Counted from the first letter of the stretch, positions 44,080-53,159 are shown. The stretch: 64,000 nt of DNA from an uncultured Bacilli bacterium (GCA_944349335.1 CALVMW010000001.1:330309-394308); one strand, 5' to 3'. Notes: generated by a model from the sequence alone, not told the origin. Program-made: numbers and translations.

Positions 44080-45306
44080 TTAGAGAGAATAAGTAAAGAT
44101 AGCTTCTTCATTATCAAACTGTTCATTTGATACCCAAGTGACAGTTTTATCAGTTAAATTATATAATGAAGACCAAACAGTAATGGAATTAGAATCGGAA
44201 ACACCATGAAGCGGATCCCAGGTTCTTCTTCCTAAATCTTGTAAAAGATCTAAACCTTCCTGATAAGAAAATAAACCATCTGAATTAGTAAGATTAGGAT
44301 CGATAGTTTCAGAAATATAATTATAACGATCAAATCCGGCCTTCTGGTCATCGTTTTGATAATAATCAGGAGTTACTAAGAAATTAGTGATATATTGGAA
44401 ATCTTGCTGTCCTTCTCTTTCACCGACATTACTATCAGCATCGTTATAATAAACTTTAAGCTCTCTTTGTGTACCATCATCATGATCAGCAACATTATTG
44501 ACCCACTCTAAGATTGCACTCTTACCTGTACTATCAGCGACCATATAGTGGAAAGAAGTATTAGCTGAATCATGGAAATCATATTGGCTAACTAATTCAA
44601 CAGCTTCATCGACACTATCTGCATAATCTAAAATCATTCTAAGCATTGTCGTTGAAGTTAAATCAGGCTTATCTGTATTTTGATTTGTACTTTCAACTTC
44701 TACTGTTCCATCATCTTGGGTATTAGTCTGATAAGACATATAAATACCGCAGCTAACACCAGCATCATTAACACCATCTAAAGGAACATAAGGAGCAACT
44801 AAAGATAAGGCGTTCTTCATAAAAGAATCAAGTTCACCTTCAATACCTAAAAATTGAAGATCAGCTGATGATATAGAAGCGTGTCTTCCATTTCCAGGAT
44901 TAGTTTTAACAATCATTGAAGTAGTAGTGGAGAAATCATAATTTCTTGCAAAATAACGATCACCATTCTCATCTTGGAAAGTAAAAGAAGAGCAACCGAT
45001 AGAGGGAGCATTAAGATCAATATCGATGACACCTTTAGTAAGATTATCAACTAAGAAATTGATGAGATCTTGATCAGAAGAAGCTCCTCCTTGCTCTAAG
45101 AATTTATCAAAATAATAATCACCGCTCATCGATATTTCATAAACAGGTCCAGCTTTAACATCATCATTAGCGTCGTTTAATTTTTTGATCGTACAAAGAG
45201 AATTTATCTCATTAAACCACATACCATAAACAGTTCCACCAGCGATAAGAGCTAAGGTAACTAAGGAGATACCAGTTCCTAAAAGAATTTTTTTGTAAAG
45301 TTTCAT
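44080..45306 (-). CDS. Choloylglycine-hydrolase-like Ntn amidase, membrane-anchored
   Basis: The family comprises bile-salt hydrolases, penicillin V acylases and acid-ceramidase-like linear amide hydrolases. GCSSFTFQDENGDRYFARNY (around Cys 105) matches the nucleophile region C-(S/T)-S-F...G-x-x-x-x-(A/G)-R-N-x-D. An N-terminal hydrophobic helix (about 7-30) should anchor or export it. ILDYADSVDEAVELV and SANTSFHYMVAD, later, are also family-like. The nucleophile must be exposed by cleavage in this family; here 104 residues precede it, so processing or signal removal is an open question. Substrate not predictable. The gene ends just upstream of tRNA-Arg. Confidence 0.85.
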   Translation of the reverse strand: MKLYKKILLGTGISLVTLALIAGGTVYGMWFNEINSLCTIKKLNDANDDVKAGPVYEISMSGDYYFDKFLEQGGASSDQDLINFLVDNLTKGVIDIDLNAPSIGCSSFTFQDENGDRYFARNYDFSTTTSMIVKTNPGNGRHASISSADLQFLGIEGELDSFMKNALSLVAPYVPLDGVNDAGVSCGIYMSYQTNTQDDGTVEVESTNQNTDKPDLTSTTMLRMILDYADSVDEAVELVSQYDFHDSANTSFHYMVADSTGKSAILEWVNNVADHDDGTQRELKVYYNDADSNVGEREGQQDFQYITNFLVTPDYYQNDDQKAGFDRYNYISETIDPNLTNSDGLFSYQEGLDLLQDLGRRTWDPLHGVSDSNSITVWSSLYNLTDKTVTWVSNEQFDNEEAIFTYSL

Positions 45307-45432
45307 GTTATATACCTCAAACGGGTTTAAGATACGCTTTTTTCAATAAAAACACAAAAAAAGCCGGTAATTTACTATGAAATTATTTTTAATTTAAACG
45401 CCTGTAAATTATTTTTTCCACTTTAAAAGCAT

Positions 45433-45463
45433 AAAAAAAGGGTGAGGTTTTTCTCACCCTTTT
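45433..45463 (-). terminator. Terminator of collagen-like lipoprotein gene 1
   Basis: Stem GGGTGAG (45440-45446) with CTCACCC (45453-45459), flanked by A- and T-runs. Confidence 0.9.
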
Positions 45464-45471
45464 AAGATAGA

Positions 45472-47835
45472 TTATTTTTTAATCATGATTTGATATATCT
45501 CAGCATCTAATTCAGTATCTGAGCCTTGGATATAGCCTGTAACATCTAAGTTACGGCTTGTCCAGTTAGTATAAGTTTCTTCTATCATCTTAATATAGAC
45601 ATCGAAAGTAATTTCACCATCATCTTCAATAGCGATATTGCTTGCTGTCATCTCAAATCTCTCAGGATAGAAAGATGATTCAACTTTAATTGTTAAAAGG
45701 CTAGGATCAAGATAGCAAGTCATCTGCTCACGGTCTTTATTAAAGAATCCACCTGTAGAAGCGTGAATTGTTGTTCCCTTTATAATAGAATCCCATCCCC
45801 AAATAGTATAGGAATGATAAACTGAGGTTGTCTTATCTCTAATAGCATCAACTTGACCAGTAACAATACCTGCAGTAAAGACAGGAGTTAATGTAACTGC
45901 ATCATCAGGCATCACATAATCATAAGTATATTGATTAGTTCCTTCATCATATGTGAAGAGTAAAGGAGAAACCTTAGTTTCACCATTACTATCTTCTACT
46001 AAAATATAATCGATGTCATAACCTGAATTAGGCTGCATTGTAATAGTGATAGTATCACCAGCTTCAACAGAAGTTATGTCAGAAGTAGTAACAGTACCAT
46101 TTGCACTAGTAGTGACATCAACAGATGCAGAAATGCCAGTATTATTCAATGCTAAAGGATAAGAAGAGATAACTGTTCCATCTTTCCAAGTGATGTTCAA
46201 ATTCATCTTTAAGGCCTTAGGAATTTTATTTCCATCCTTAACACGTAAACGAACACCAAAGGAACCATCATCCTCCTTAGTTGCTGGATCAAGATAAACA
46301 TAATTAGCAATATCAGTTTTTTCTTCTTCACTAAGCCCAAGATACTCTAATTCAATATTAAAGTCAGTAAGATCAATAGCAGTACTAGTTAATTGATATC
46401 CATAATCATCAAAGAAGTTAATATCCTTTAAAGAGTATTGGCTAGTAGTAGAGACAATAAAGTTATTCTCAAAAACAAACTCTTCATCAGTTGTAAGATC
46501 ATTACTTAAGTAACCCAAGGTAGTTGAAGAAGGTGTTTCAATTTCTTGACCAAAGCGACCGATATTAATCCATTGTCCACCAACATAAGCAAAGACTGTA
46601 TAATCAGTAGTATCGATATAGAAGTCTCCTTCACTAGGAGAAGTGACATTAGTTGCAGGATCACCAGCACCGGAAAGCCAAGTAGTACCCGTTGAAGGAT
46701 CTTCACTTTGGCCAGGAGCTAAAGTAAGAATCTTTGTCCAACCTGTTTCACCTTTTTGATAGACATCGGTAGTATCTATATCTAAATAAAGGTCACCGAC
46801 TTTACCTAAATCTGCACTAGGAGCTCCACTTCCTGTTAACCAAGTTGCGCCATCAGTACCAGCTTCACCAGTGTCTCCAGTGTCACCATCTGCACCTGTT
46901 TCACCTTTAATATTAGTGATAAGTGTCCAAGTACCATCTTCTTTTTGATAAACATCAGAAGTAGATGTATCTAAATACAAGTCTCCATCTTTACCTAAAG
47001 TATTATCAGGAGCTCCACTTCCAGTTAACCAAGTTGCGCCGTCAGTACCAGCTTGACCAGGGTCTCCAGCATCGCCAGTGTCACCTTTATCACCATCTGC
47101 ACCTGTTTCACCTTTAATATTAGTAATAAGTGTCCAAGCACCATCTTCTTTTTGATAAACATCAGAAGTAGAAACATCTAAATAAAGATCGCCATCTTTA
47201 CCTAAATCAGTACTAGGAGCACCAGTACCAGTTAACCAAGCGGCTCCATCAGTGCCAGCTTCACCAGTTTCGCCTTTCTCACCATCATCACCTTTTTCAC
47301 CGGTATCACCTTTATCGCCTTTAAGATTACCGATATATCTCCAGTTATTGGATTCATCCATAGTGAAGATATCACCTGTAACATCATTTAAATATAAATC
47401 TCCAGGTTTACCTTCAGTTTCACCATCGACAGGATCAGTAGAGCCTATATGCCACTGACTTCCATCAGTACCATCAGTTCCAGCTTCACCAGTGTCACCT
47501 TTATCGCCTTTGTCGCCCTTTTCACCATCTACACCATCTTCACCTTTGATATTTCCGATCACTACCCAACCAGAAGCAGTTTTAGAATAAATATCATAAG
47601 TAGAAGTATTTAAATATAAATCACCGACAACACCTAAATCTTCACTAGGAGCAACATCACCAAATAACCAAGTAGCACCATCAGTTCCATTTATTCCGTC
47701 AACACCATCTTCACCTCTTTCGCCTGTAGGTCCTGTAGCACCAGTAATAGGACTACTTACTCCTTCAGAACAAGAAGCAAGAGACATAGATCCTATGGCA
47801 ATAAGCATTGCTAACGGCAGAAATTTCTTTTTCAT
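45472..47835 (-). CDS. Collagen-like lipoprotein 1 (six W-G-GDLYL modules)
   Basis: A signal with lipobox LASC is followed by alternating Gly-x-Y collagen-like stretches (for example GEKGDKGDKGDTGEAG) and a module of about 50 residues: WL-x-G-x-x-x-P-x5-LG-x-x-GDLYLD-x-x-T-x-DVYQK-x-x-x-x-W-x-x-I. I count six modules. The C-terminal 350 residues include an InlB-like beta domain (GTVTTSDITSVEAGDTITIT). Lipid-anchored, exposed fibre-like protein, by inference. I use the ATG at 47835 (AAGGAG 7 nt upstream); the frame extends to 47955 without a better start. 787 residues. Confidence 0.9.
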   Translation of the reverse strand: MKKKFLPLAMLIAIGSMSLASCSEGVSSPITGATGPTGERGEDGVDGINGTDGATWLFGDVAPSEDLGVVGDLYLNTSTYDIYSKTASGWVVIGNIKGEDGVDGEKGDKGDKGDTGEAGTDGTDGSQWHIGSTDPVDGETEGKPGDLYLNDVTGDIFTMDESNNWRYIGNLKGDKGDTGEKGDDGEKGETGEAGTDGAAWLTGTGAPSTDLGKDGDLYLDVSTSDVYQKEDGAWTLITNIKGETGADGDKGDTGDAGDPGQAGTDGATWLTGSGAPDNTLGKDGDLYLDTSTSDVYQKEDGTWTLITNIKGETGADGDTGDTGEAGTDGATWLTGSGAPSADLGKVGDLYLDIDTTDVYQKGETGWTKILTLAPGQSEDPSTGTTWLSGAGDPATNVTSPSEGDFYIDTTDYTVFAYVGGQWINIGRFGQEIETPSSTTLGYLSNDLTTDEEFVFENNFIVSTTSQYSLKDINFFDDYGYQLTSTAIDLTDFNIELEYLGLSEEEKTDIANYVYLDPATKEDDGSFGVRLRVKDGNKIPKALKMNLNITWKDGTVISSYPLALNNTGISASVDVTTSANGTVTTSDITSVEAGDTITITMQPNSGYDIDYILVEDSNGETKVSPLLFTYDEGTNQYTYDYVMPDDAVTLTPVFTAGIVTGQVDAIRDKTTSVYHSYTIWGWDSIIKGTTIHASTGGFFNKDREQMTCYLDPSLLTIKVESSFYPERFEMTASNIAIEDDGEITFDVYIKMIEETYTNWTSRNLDVTGYIQGSDTELDAEIYQIMIKK
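47281..47778. repeat. 498-bp duplicated tract, copy 1
   Basis: This part of collagen-like gene 1 is almost identical to 49274-49771 in gene 2, with only a few base differences seen (for example TCGCCT versus TCACCT) and no length change. It covers the lipobox, the first two modules and the collagen stretches between. Confidence 0.9.
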
Positions 47836-47863
47836 CATGTATCTCCTTTCAAAAGATATATCT

Positions 47864-47886
47864 AATATAACATAAAAGCGGTTACA
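47864..47886 (-). promoter_or_regulatory. Promoter with cre-like site, collagen-like gene 1
   Basis: On the minus strand ATGTAACCGCTTTTA (47887-47873) fits the CcpA cre consensus WTGNAANCGNWNNCW with one mismatch, and TATATT (47869-47864) is the -10 box. The -35 is weak. The arrangement mirrors the promoter of gene 2. Confidence 0.65.
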
Positions 47887-47990
47887 TGAATAGAAAATTT
47901 CATTGACAAATTTTAAAGAATAATAAATAAAAAATTTTATATAGATAAAAAACAAGCATTTTAGCTTAATAATTACTAATTATCAAAATA

Positions 47991-48035
47991 AAAAAAGCCC
48001 TTTTATTTAAGTGATTATTTATTAAATAAAAGGGC
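47991..48035 (-). terminator. Terminator of collagen-like lipoprotein gene 2
   Basis: A 14-bp stem, GCCCTTTTATTTAA (47997-48010) with TTAAATAAAAGGGC (48022-48035), followed on the minus strand by T6. Confidence 0.9.
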
Positions 48036-48061
48036 AAAATAAACTACTTAACTAGTAAAAC

Positions 48062-49822
48062 TTAATTGCGGCTTCCTATTTGGAACTTAAATCCTCCAGC
48101 ATAAGTTCCAGTAAGTTTAAATGTCATATCGATAAAAATTTCAGTATATGAATCTAAGGGGAACTGACCTTGTTTTAAGGTGTACTTAAGCTTTATTGCA
48201 TCTTTACCAGAATAGGTTGAAGGTTCAGCGGTAAATTCAATCTTACTTGCATCTTCAGGATTTCTAAGACTGAAGTCAAACATATCAAAAGAAACATAAA
48301 CGTCAATCTTATCACCACGATAACTAGGATCATTTGCAGCTTCTTCTTCATCGAAAGTATAGAACTCTAATGTTTTATTAACAGTACCTTCACGATCCTG
48401 TGTCTGTAACTGTTCAACAGTTCTATCTGTAAAGGAGACAGAGTGTGTACGTGATAAAGCACTAAAACCACCAGGAACACCAGGCATTGCACCTCTTTCA
48501 AAATCACAATCTACTTCAATGCCACCTTCGACCATCTCAGTAGTATAAGTATAATAATCACCCTCTTCATGATATTCAAAAAGATAAGGGCTAACTTTTT
48601 CATCATTGATTGTCATTAAAGTAGGATGCCAAGTAGACTTAGAATTATTAGGAGTAATAGTTAAAGTAACAGGGCCACCAACAACTGTTTCAACTGGGTT
48701 AGCCTCAACTTTTCCTCTTAATTCAGGGATAGAATCATTAATAGTAACACTACCTAAAGTAGCACTTTGAGTTAAAGAACCGATATAGATCCAAATACCA
48801 CCTTCTTTTCTAAAGAAATTATTAGTTTCAGTATCAAGATAAACATCACCCTCATCACCTAATTCAGAAGTAGGGACTCCAGCACCAGTAAGGAAGGAAG
48901 AGCCTTCATCAGAAGGTCTTAAAGTAGTAATTAAAGTCCAGCCTTCTTCACCTTTTTGATAGACATCAGTAGTATCTATATCTAAATAAAGGTCACCGAC
49001 TTTACCTAAATCTGCACTAGGAAGACCACTTCCAGTTAACCAAGTAGCACCATCAGTGCCAGCTTCACCAGCATCTCCTTTATCACCATCTTCTCCAGGT
49101 TTACCATCTTCACCTTTAAGATTAGTAATTAAAGTCCAAACACCATCAACTTTTTGATATAGATCAGAAGTAGAAGCATCTAAATAGATATCACCATCTT
49201 TACCTAAATCAGCACCTGGTTCACCTTCGCCAGATAAAAATTCAGTCCCTATTGTGCCATCTTCTCCATCTTCACCATCATCACCTTTTTCACCGGTATC
49301 ACCTTTATCACCTTTAAGATTACCGATATATCTCCAGTTATTGGATTCATCCATAGTGAAGATATCACCTGTAACATCATTTAAATATAAATCTCCAGGT
49401 TTACCTTCAGTTTCACCATCGACAGGATCAGTAGAGCCTATATGCCACTGACTTCCATCAGTACCATCAGTTCCAGCTTCACCAGTGTCACCTTTATCGC
49501 CTTTGTCGCCCTTTTCACCATCTACACCATCTTCACCTTTGATATTTCCGATCACTACCCAACCAGAAGCAGTTTTAGAATAAATATCATAAGTAGAAGT
49601 ATTTAAATATAAATCACCGACAACACCTAAATCTTCACTAGGAGCAACATCACCAAATAACCAAGTAGCACCATCAGTTCCATTTATTCCGTCAACACCA
49701 TCTTCACCTCTTTCACCTGCAGGTCCTGTAGCACCAGTAATAGGACTACTTACTCCTTCAGAACAAGAAGCTAAAGAGATTATCGAAGTTAAAGCGACAA
49801 TCGACATCAAAAGTTTTTTCAT
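48062..49822 (-). CDS. Collagen-like lipoprotein 2 (five W-G-GDLYL modules)
   Basis: Lipobox LASC (Cys 20), then SEGVSSPITGATGPAGERGE and the same alternating collagen-like and module design as gene 1; I count five modules. The first two are identical to those of gene 1, while later ones differ (EFLSGEGEPGADLGKDGDIY, SSFLTGAGVPTSELGDEGDV). The C-terminal domain has the InlB-like strand pattern (ITPNNSKSTWHPTLMTINDE, YTYTTEMVEGG) plus a last beta-rich part. 586 residues. AAGGGG precedes the ATG. It has its own promoter and terminator, so genes 1 and 2 are separate units. Confidence 0.9.
   Translation of the reverse strand: MKKLLMSIVALTSIISLASCSEGVSSPITGATGPAGERGEDGVDGINGTDGATWLFGDVAPSEDLGVVGDLYLNTSTYDIYSKTASGWVVIGNIKGEDGVDGEKGDKGDKGDTGEAGTDGTDGSQWHIGSTDPVDGETEGKPGDLYLNDVTGDIFTMDESNNWRYIGNLKGDKGDTGEKGDDGEDGEDGTIGTEFLSGEGEPGADLGKDGDIYLDASTSDLYQKVDGVWTLITNLKGEDGKPGEDGDKGDAGEAGTDGATWLTGSGLPSADLGKVGDLYLDIDTTDVYQKGEEGWTLITTLRPSDEGSSFLTGAGVPTSELGDEGDVYLDTETNNFFRKEGGIWIYIGSLTQSATLGSVTINDSIPELRGKVEANPVETVVGGPVTLTITPNNSKSTWHPTLMTINDEKVSPYLFEYHEEGDYYTYTTEMVEGGIEVDCDFERGAMPGVPGGFSALSRTHSVSFTDRTVEQLQTQDREGTVNKTLEFYTFDEEEAANDPSYRGDKIDVYVSFDMFDFSLRNPEDASKIEFTAEPSTYSGKDAIKLKYTLKQGQFPLDSYTEIFIDMTFKLTGTYAGGFKFQIGSRN
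49274..49771. repeat. 498-bp duplicated tract, copy 2
   Basis: Partner of 47281-47778 at a constant offset of 1993 bp. The near-identity of the tract against diverged downstream regions indicates a recent duplication or gene conversion. Confidence 0.9.
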
Positions 49823-49847
49823 ATATTACCCCTTTCCAATCGAAAAA

Positions 49848-49875
49848 ATTATACCATGAAACCGATTACATTCAA
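49848..49875 (-). promoter_or_regulatory. Promoter with cre site, collagen-like gene 2
   Basis: On the minus strand TTGAAT (49875-49870), a 16-bp spacer and TATAAT (49853-49848). Inside the spacer ATGTAATCGGTTTCA (49871-49857) matches the cre consensus WTGNAANCGNWNNCW fully, so CcpA-type catabolite repression is predicted. Confidence 0.72.
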
Positions 49876-49950
49876 GGAATAGCTATTGATTTTTTAAAGA
49901 AAATGAACTGTTATATATTTAAGAACATTTTTCTTTTCTAAAAAATAGAC

Positions 49951-49956
49951 TATAAT
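49951..49956 (+). promoter_or_regulatory. -10 box of cca (predicted leaderless start)
   Basis: TATAAT ends 7 nt before the ATG at 49964, with no ribosome site. Transcription should begin at the start codon. The -35 region (TTTTTC) is weak. Confidence 0.65.
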
Positions 49957-49963
49957 TTAGCAG

Positions 49964-51298
49964 ATGAATAATATCAGTGAATACTTTCCTATAGCTGGTT
50001 ATAAACTTCTTTCTCTTCTACATGAACATGGCTACGAAGGATATTTTATCGGTGGCTGCGTAAGAGATGCTATTCTTAAAAGAAAAGCTTTTGACTTTGA
50101 TATTGCTACAGATGCTCTACCTTCAGAAGTTAAATCGATATTTCCGCATACTATCGATACTGGTATAAAACACGGAACAGTGACAGTTATACTTGATGGT
50201 GAGTCATTTGAAGTTACTACTTATCGAATCGATGGAAAATATCTAGACTCCCGTCATCCACAATCAGTCACATTCTCAAGAAGCTTAAAAGAAGATGTTA
50301 AAAGAAGAGATTTAACTATCAATGCTTTAGCATATAGTTTAGAAAGTGGGATTATCGATTATACCGGTGGACTAGAAGATATAAAAAATAAAACGATTAG
50401 ATTGATCGGAAATAAAAACAAAAGATTAGAAGAAGATGCTTTAAGAATTATGCGAGTATATCGCTTCGCAGCTGAATTGAATTTTCAGATAGAAGAAGAG
50501 ACTTTAGAAGCAACTTCACTCTCAGCAGAGCTATTAAATAATATTTCTATCGAAAGGATTAGAGATGAATTTAATAAGTTAATAACTTCGCAAAATGTGA
50601 TGATAATTAAAAAAATGTATGAAAAAAATATTTTAGCTAATTTTTTACCAGAATTTGCTGAAACGATAACATGTAAACAAAATAATCCCTATCATAAATA
50701 TACTGTCGGTATCCATTCTTTAGTCGCAATGAATAATATTGATAATGATCTGATACTAAGATTAGTCATGCTTTTACATGATATCGGTAAAATAAAAACA
50801 AAGACTACAATAAATAATATTGATCACTTTTATAATCATCAAAAATATTCCTATTCGATGTCCTTAGATATTTTAAGAAGAATGAAATATCCTAATAAAA
50901 TAATCGAGGAAGTTTCTTTTTTAGTCTTACATCACTGCGATATGTTCTCCCTTAGTAAAAAATCGATAAGAAAAGCGATGTATAAAATTACTCCTGAATT
51001 ATTCCCTTCATTTTTAAAAGTAAGAGAAGCGGATTTACTATCGCAGAGCGATCTTTCTCAAAAAGAAAAGATTCCTAAACTTCAAGAAGCTATAAACATT
51101 TATCAAGAAATATTAAAAGAAAATAATTGTTTTTCACTAAAAGATTTAAAAGTAAACGGAAATGATCTAATCGCTTTAGGTTATAGAGGAAAAGAGATTG
51201 GAGTCATCTTAAATAATATGTTAAAAGCAGTAATTGAAGATGAAGAGAAAAATGATAAGGATTATTTACTAACAAACATCTTTTCCTTTGAAGATTAA
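49964..51298 (+). CDS. cca: CCA-adding tRNA nucleotidyltransferase
   Basis: It builds or repairs the CCA end of tRNAs without a template. The class II nucleotidyltransferase head has FIGGCVRDAIL (residues 29-39) and FDFDIATDA, followed by the RRDLTINALAY motif and the EDALRIMRVYRFAAEL motif. An HD-type domain (VMLLHDIGKI) with a later HHCD is present, as in bacterial CCA enzymes with HD phosphohydrolase-like domains. 444 residues. Both tRNAs here encode CCA, so repair would be its main job for them. Its last 30 nt overlap the convergent TVP38 gene. Confidence 0.95.
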   Translation: MNNISEYFPIAGYKLLSLLHEHGYEGYFIGGCVRDAILKRKAFDFDIATDALPSEVKSIFPHTIDTGIKHGTVTVILDGESFEVTTYRIDGKYLDSRHPQSVTFSRSLKEDVKRRDLTINALAYSLESGIIDYTGGLEDIKNKTIRLIGNKNKRLEEDALRIMRVYRFAAELNFQIEEETLEATSLSAELLNNISIERIRDEFNKLITSQNVMIIKKMYEKNILANFLPEFAETITCKQNNPYHKYTVGIHSLVAMNNIDNDLILRLVMLLHDIGKIKTKTTINNIDHFYNHQKYSYSMSLDILRRMKYPNKIIEEVSFLVLHHCDMFSLSKKSIRKAMYKITPELFPSFLKVREADLLSQSDLSQKEKIPKLQEAINIYQEILKENNCFSLKDLKVNGNDLIALGYRGKEIGVILNNMLKAVIEDEEKNDKDYLLTNIFSFED

Positions 51299-52330
51299 AT
51301 GATCATCTTCCTTTTTAAAACCCAAGTTGATAAGTATAGTCTCATCTTTAAAAGAACGACATATTAAATTATTATTATCTTTTAAAATCTTTTTAAATAA
51401 AGGATAAATTGTATATTTATCATCATAATTTAAATAATCCACTTTACCATCTTTAATTATTACAATAGCATGTATTTTCTTTCTTTTAGAAGCTAAGTAA
51501 CATGAATTATATTTTTTATTTAGATTATATTGTTCTCTTATTCTCTTAGAGATCTTTTCTTTTTTCACAATATGGTAAGAAGTAGATGACTTTAAATTTC
51601 TCAATAAAAAATATCGTGAACCTTCTTCTTTATAACGAAGATGTTGAAAATATAAATAACTCAAATATACTAAAATTAAAAAGATAATTATAAAAGTTAA
51701 GAAAAATATCAAATACATCCACCAACTAAACGAGCGATAATCAAATAGATCAGTACAGATTATACAGGTAGCTAAAACACCGATATTACGGAATAGAAGT
51801 GTACAAACAAAATTATATAAAAAGGACATATCACTCATTCCAACAATAAGAGAAATAGTATCATCTGGAAATAAAGGAAGAAGATAAGTCATCGGGATTA
51901 AAGCTTTACCACCGATAGTCAAATACTTTTCAATTTTCTTCGCTGGTTCTTTTCCAACTATCCATTCAACTAACCTTTTTCCACCTACTTTACCTAAAAT
52001 AAACATTAAAGAAGAAGTTAAAATAACTGAAACAGCTGAAAGAGCAAAAGATATTAACATACCTTCTATCGTCTTATCATTAAAAAGCATATTAGCTAAG
52101 ACAATAGTAGTCATAGAACTTATACCCGGAATAATATTAATTAATGGAGTTAAAATAATATATAAAAAGGCAGCAAGATAAATATTATCTTCTGCCCAAG
52201 ATTGAAAAATACTAGTTAATTTATCTTCGCCTAAAAATAAGTTAAAAAGATAAAATGCAATAAGAACAAGGAAAACGATAGTGAGAAGAGTTCCGATAGC
52301 TTTTAAGATATTAGGTAGATATTTTTTCAC
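51269..52330 (-). CDS. TVP38/TMEM64-like (VTT domain) membrane protein
   Basis: The VTT/DedA-like domain is visible: PLINIIPGISSMTTIVLANM, then SLMFILGKVGGKRLVEW and KALIPMTYLLPLFPDDTISL, where the F/L-P-D-x-I/V motif is characteristic. About five or six hydrophobic helices occupy residues 10-230, followed by a basic cytoplasmic tail of about 110 residues that I do not recognise. Such proteins are thought to act in lipid scrambling or export. The start is GTG at 52330 and TATGAT lies 11 nt upstream, so it may also be short-leadered. It overlaps cca by 30 nt. Confidence 0.85.
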   Translation of the reverse strand: MKKYLPNILKAIGTLLTIVFLVLIAFYLFNLFLGEDKLTSIFQSWAEDNIYLAAFLYIILTPLINIIPGISSMTTIVLANMLFNDKTIEGMLISFALSAVSVILTSSLMFILGKVGGKRLVEWIVGKEPAKKIEKYLTIGGKALIPMTYLLPLFPDDTISLIVGMSDMSFLYNFVCTLLFRNIGVLATCIICTDLFDYRSFSWWMYLIFFLTFIIIFLILVYLSYLYFQHLRYKEEGSRYFLLRNLKSSTSYHIVKKEKISKRIREQYNLNKKYNSCYLASKRKKIHAIVIIKDGKVDYLNYDDKYTIYPLFKKILKDNNNLICRSFKDETILINLGFKKEDDHLIFKGKDVC

Positions 52331-52368
52331 CTTTCAAGTCTATCATAAAAAAGAATTTTAAGATAGTT

Positions 52369-53094
52369 TTAGTCTAATTTGCTATATTCCTCTTCACTAA
52401 CAGGTTCAAGCCATTCTGTGTGAGTATTTTCACCTGGTACTTCAATAGCAAGATGAGTAAAATAGCTATCCTTAATAGCGCCGTGCCAATGCTTAAGATT
52501 AGGAGCAATATAAACTACATCTCCAGGATGAAGCTTTCTAACTTCTTTACCCTCTTCTTGATAATACCCTTCCCCATCAGTACATAATAAAATTTGACCG
52601 CCACCTTTAGTAGCTCTATGAATATGCCAATTATTTCTACAAGCAGGTTCAAAGGTTACATTAGCGATAGAAACTCCTTCAATATTAAGATGATTAAGAT
52701 AAGATTGACCAATAAAATATTTAGCATAGGCATCATTTGGTTTTCCTAAACCAAATAAAGGCTCTTTAGTGATTTTCTCATCTTGATAAACTTCTCTTAC
52801 ATAAGGGAAAACTGCCCAAGCATTAGGCCAACCGACATAAAAAGCGATATGGGTAATAATTTCAACCATCTCTTCTTTAGTTACACCATGAGCTTTAGCA
52901 TTAGCGATATGATATTTTAAGGAATTATCAAAAATACCTTTGCTCACTAAAGCGACTATAGTTATCATACAACGATCACGGAGAGAGAGTTTATCTACTC
53001 TTGACCAAACCTCTCCAAATAAAACATCATCATTTAATTCAGCAAATTTAGGAGCTAAATCACCTAAACCTTTTCTTCCAGCTTCTTGTTTCAT
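52369..53094 (-). CDS. Carboxymuconolactone decarboxylase-like domain fused to cupin
   Basis: The N-terminal half is a CMD/AhpD-like helical domain (RDRCMITIVALVSKGIFDNS, then HGVTKEEMVEIITHIAFYVG). The CxxC of AhpD is absent, so it is closer to the decarboxylase branch. The C-terminal half is a cupin: NNWHIHRATKGGGQILLCTD and GDVVYIAPNLKHWHGA give the His/Glu metal ligands. 241 residues. Such fusions are common in gut bacteria and are thought to act in detoxification; substrate unknown. GGAGG precedes the ATG and a palindromic operator covers the transcription start. Confidence 0.9.
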   Translation of the reverse strand: MKQEAGRKGLGDLAPKFAELNDDVLFGEVWSRVDKLSLRDRCMITIVALVSKGIFDNSLKYHIANAKAHGVTKEEMVEIITHIAFYVGWPNAWAVFPYVREVYQDEKITKEPLFGLGKPNDAYAKYFIGQSYLNHLNIEGVSIANVTFEPACRNNWHIHRATKGGGQILLCTDGEGYYQEEGKEVRKLHPGDVVYIAPNLKHWHGAIKDSYFTHLAIEVPGENTHTEWLEPVSEEEYSKLD

Positions 53095-53108
53095 AATTCC
53101 TCCTGAAT

Positions 53109-53127
53109 AATTGACACTATGTCAATT
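53109..53127. promoter_or_regulatory. Palindromic operator of the CMD-cupin gene
   Basis: AATTGACA-CTA-TGTCAATT is a perfect 8-bp inverted repeat. It lies just downstream of the -10 box, over the expected transcription start, so a dimeric repressor is likely to bind here. The regulator is not encoded next to it. Confidence 0.75.
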
Positions 53128-53130
53128 AAA

Positions 53131-53159
53131 ATTATAGTTTTTCTATTTTCTCTTGTCAA
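53131..53159 (-). promoter_or_regulatory. Consensus promoter of the CMD-cupin gene
   Basis: On the minus strand TTGACA (53159-53154), a 17-bp spacer and TATAAT (53136-53131), both perfect matches. Such strength fits a gene held off by a repressor at the palindrome downstream. Confidence 0.9.

Noticed and set aside
47252..49451. Plus-strand Ser/Pro-rich frames opposite the collagen-like genes
   Set aside because: They arise from the Gly-x-Y repeats read backwards; low complexity and no start signals.
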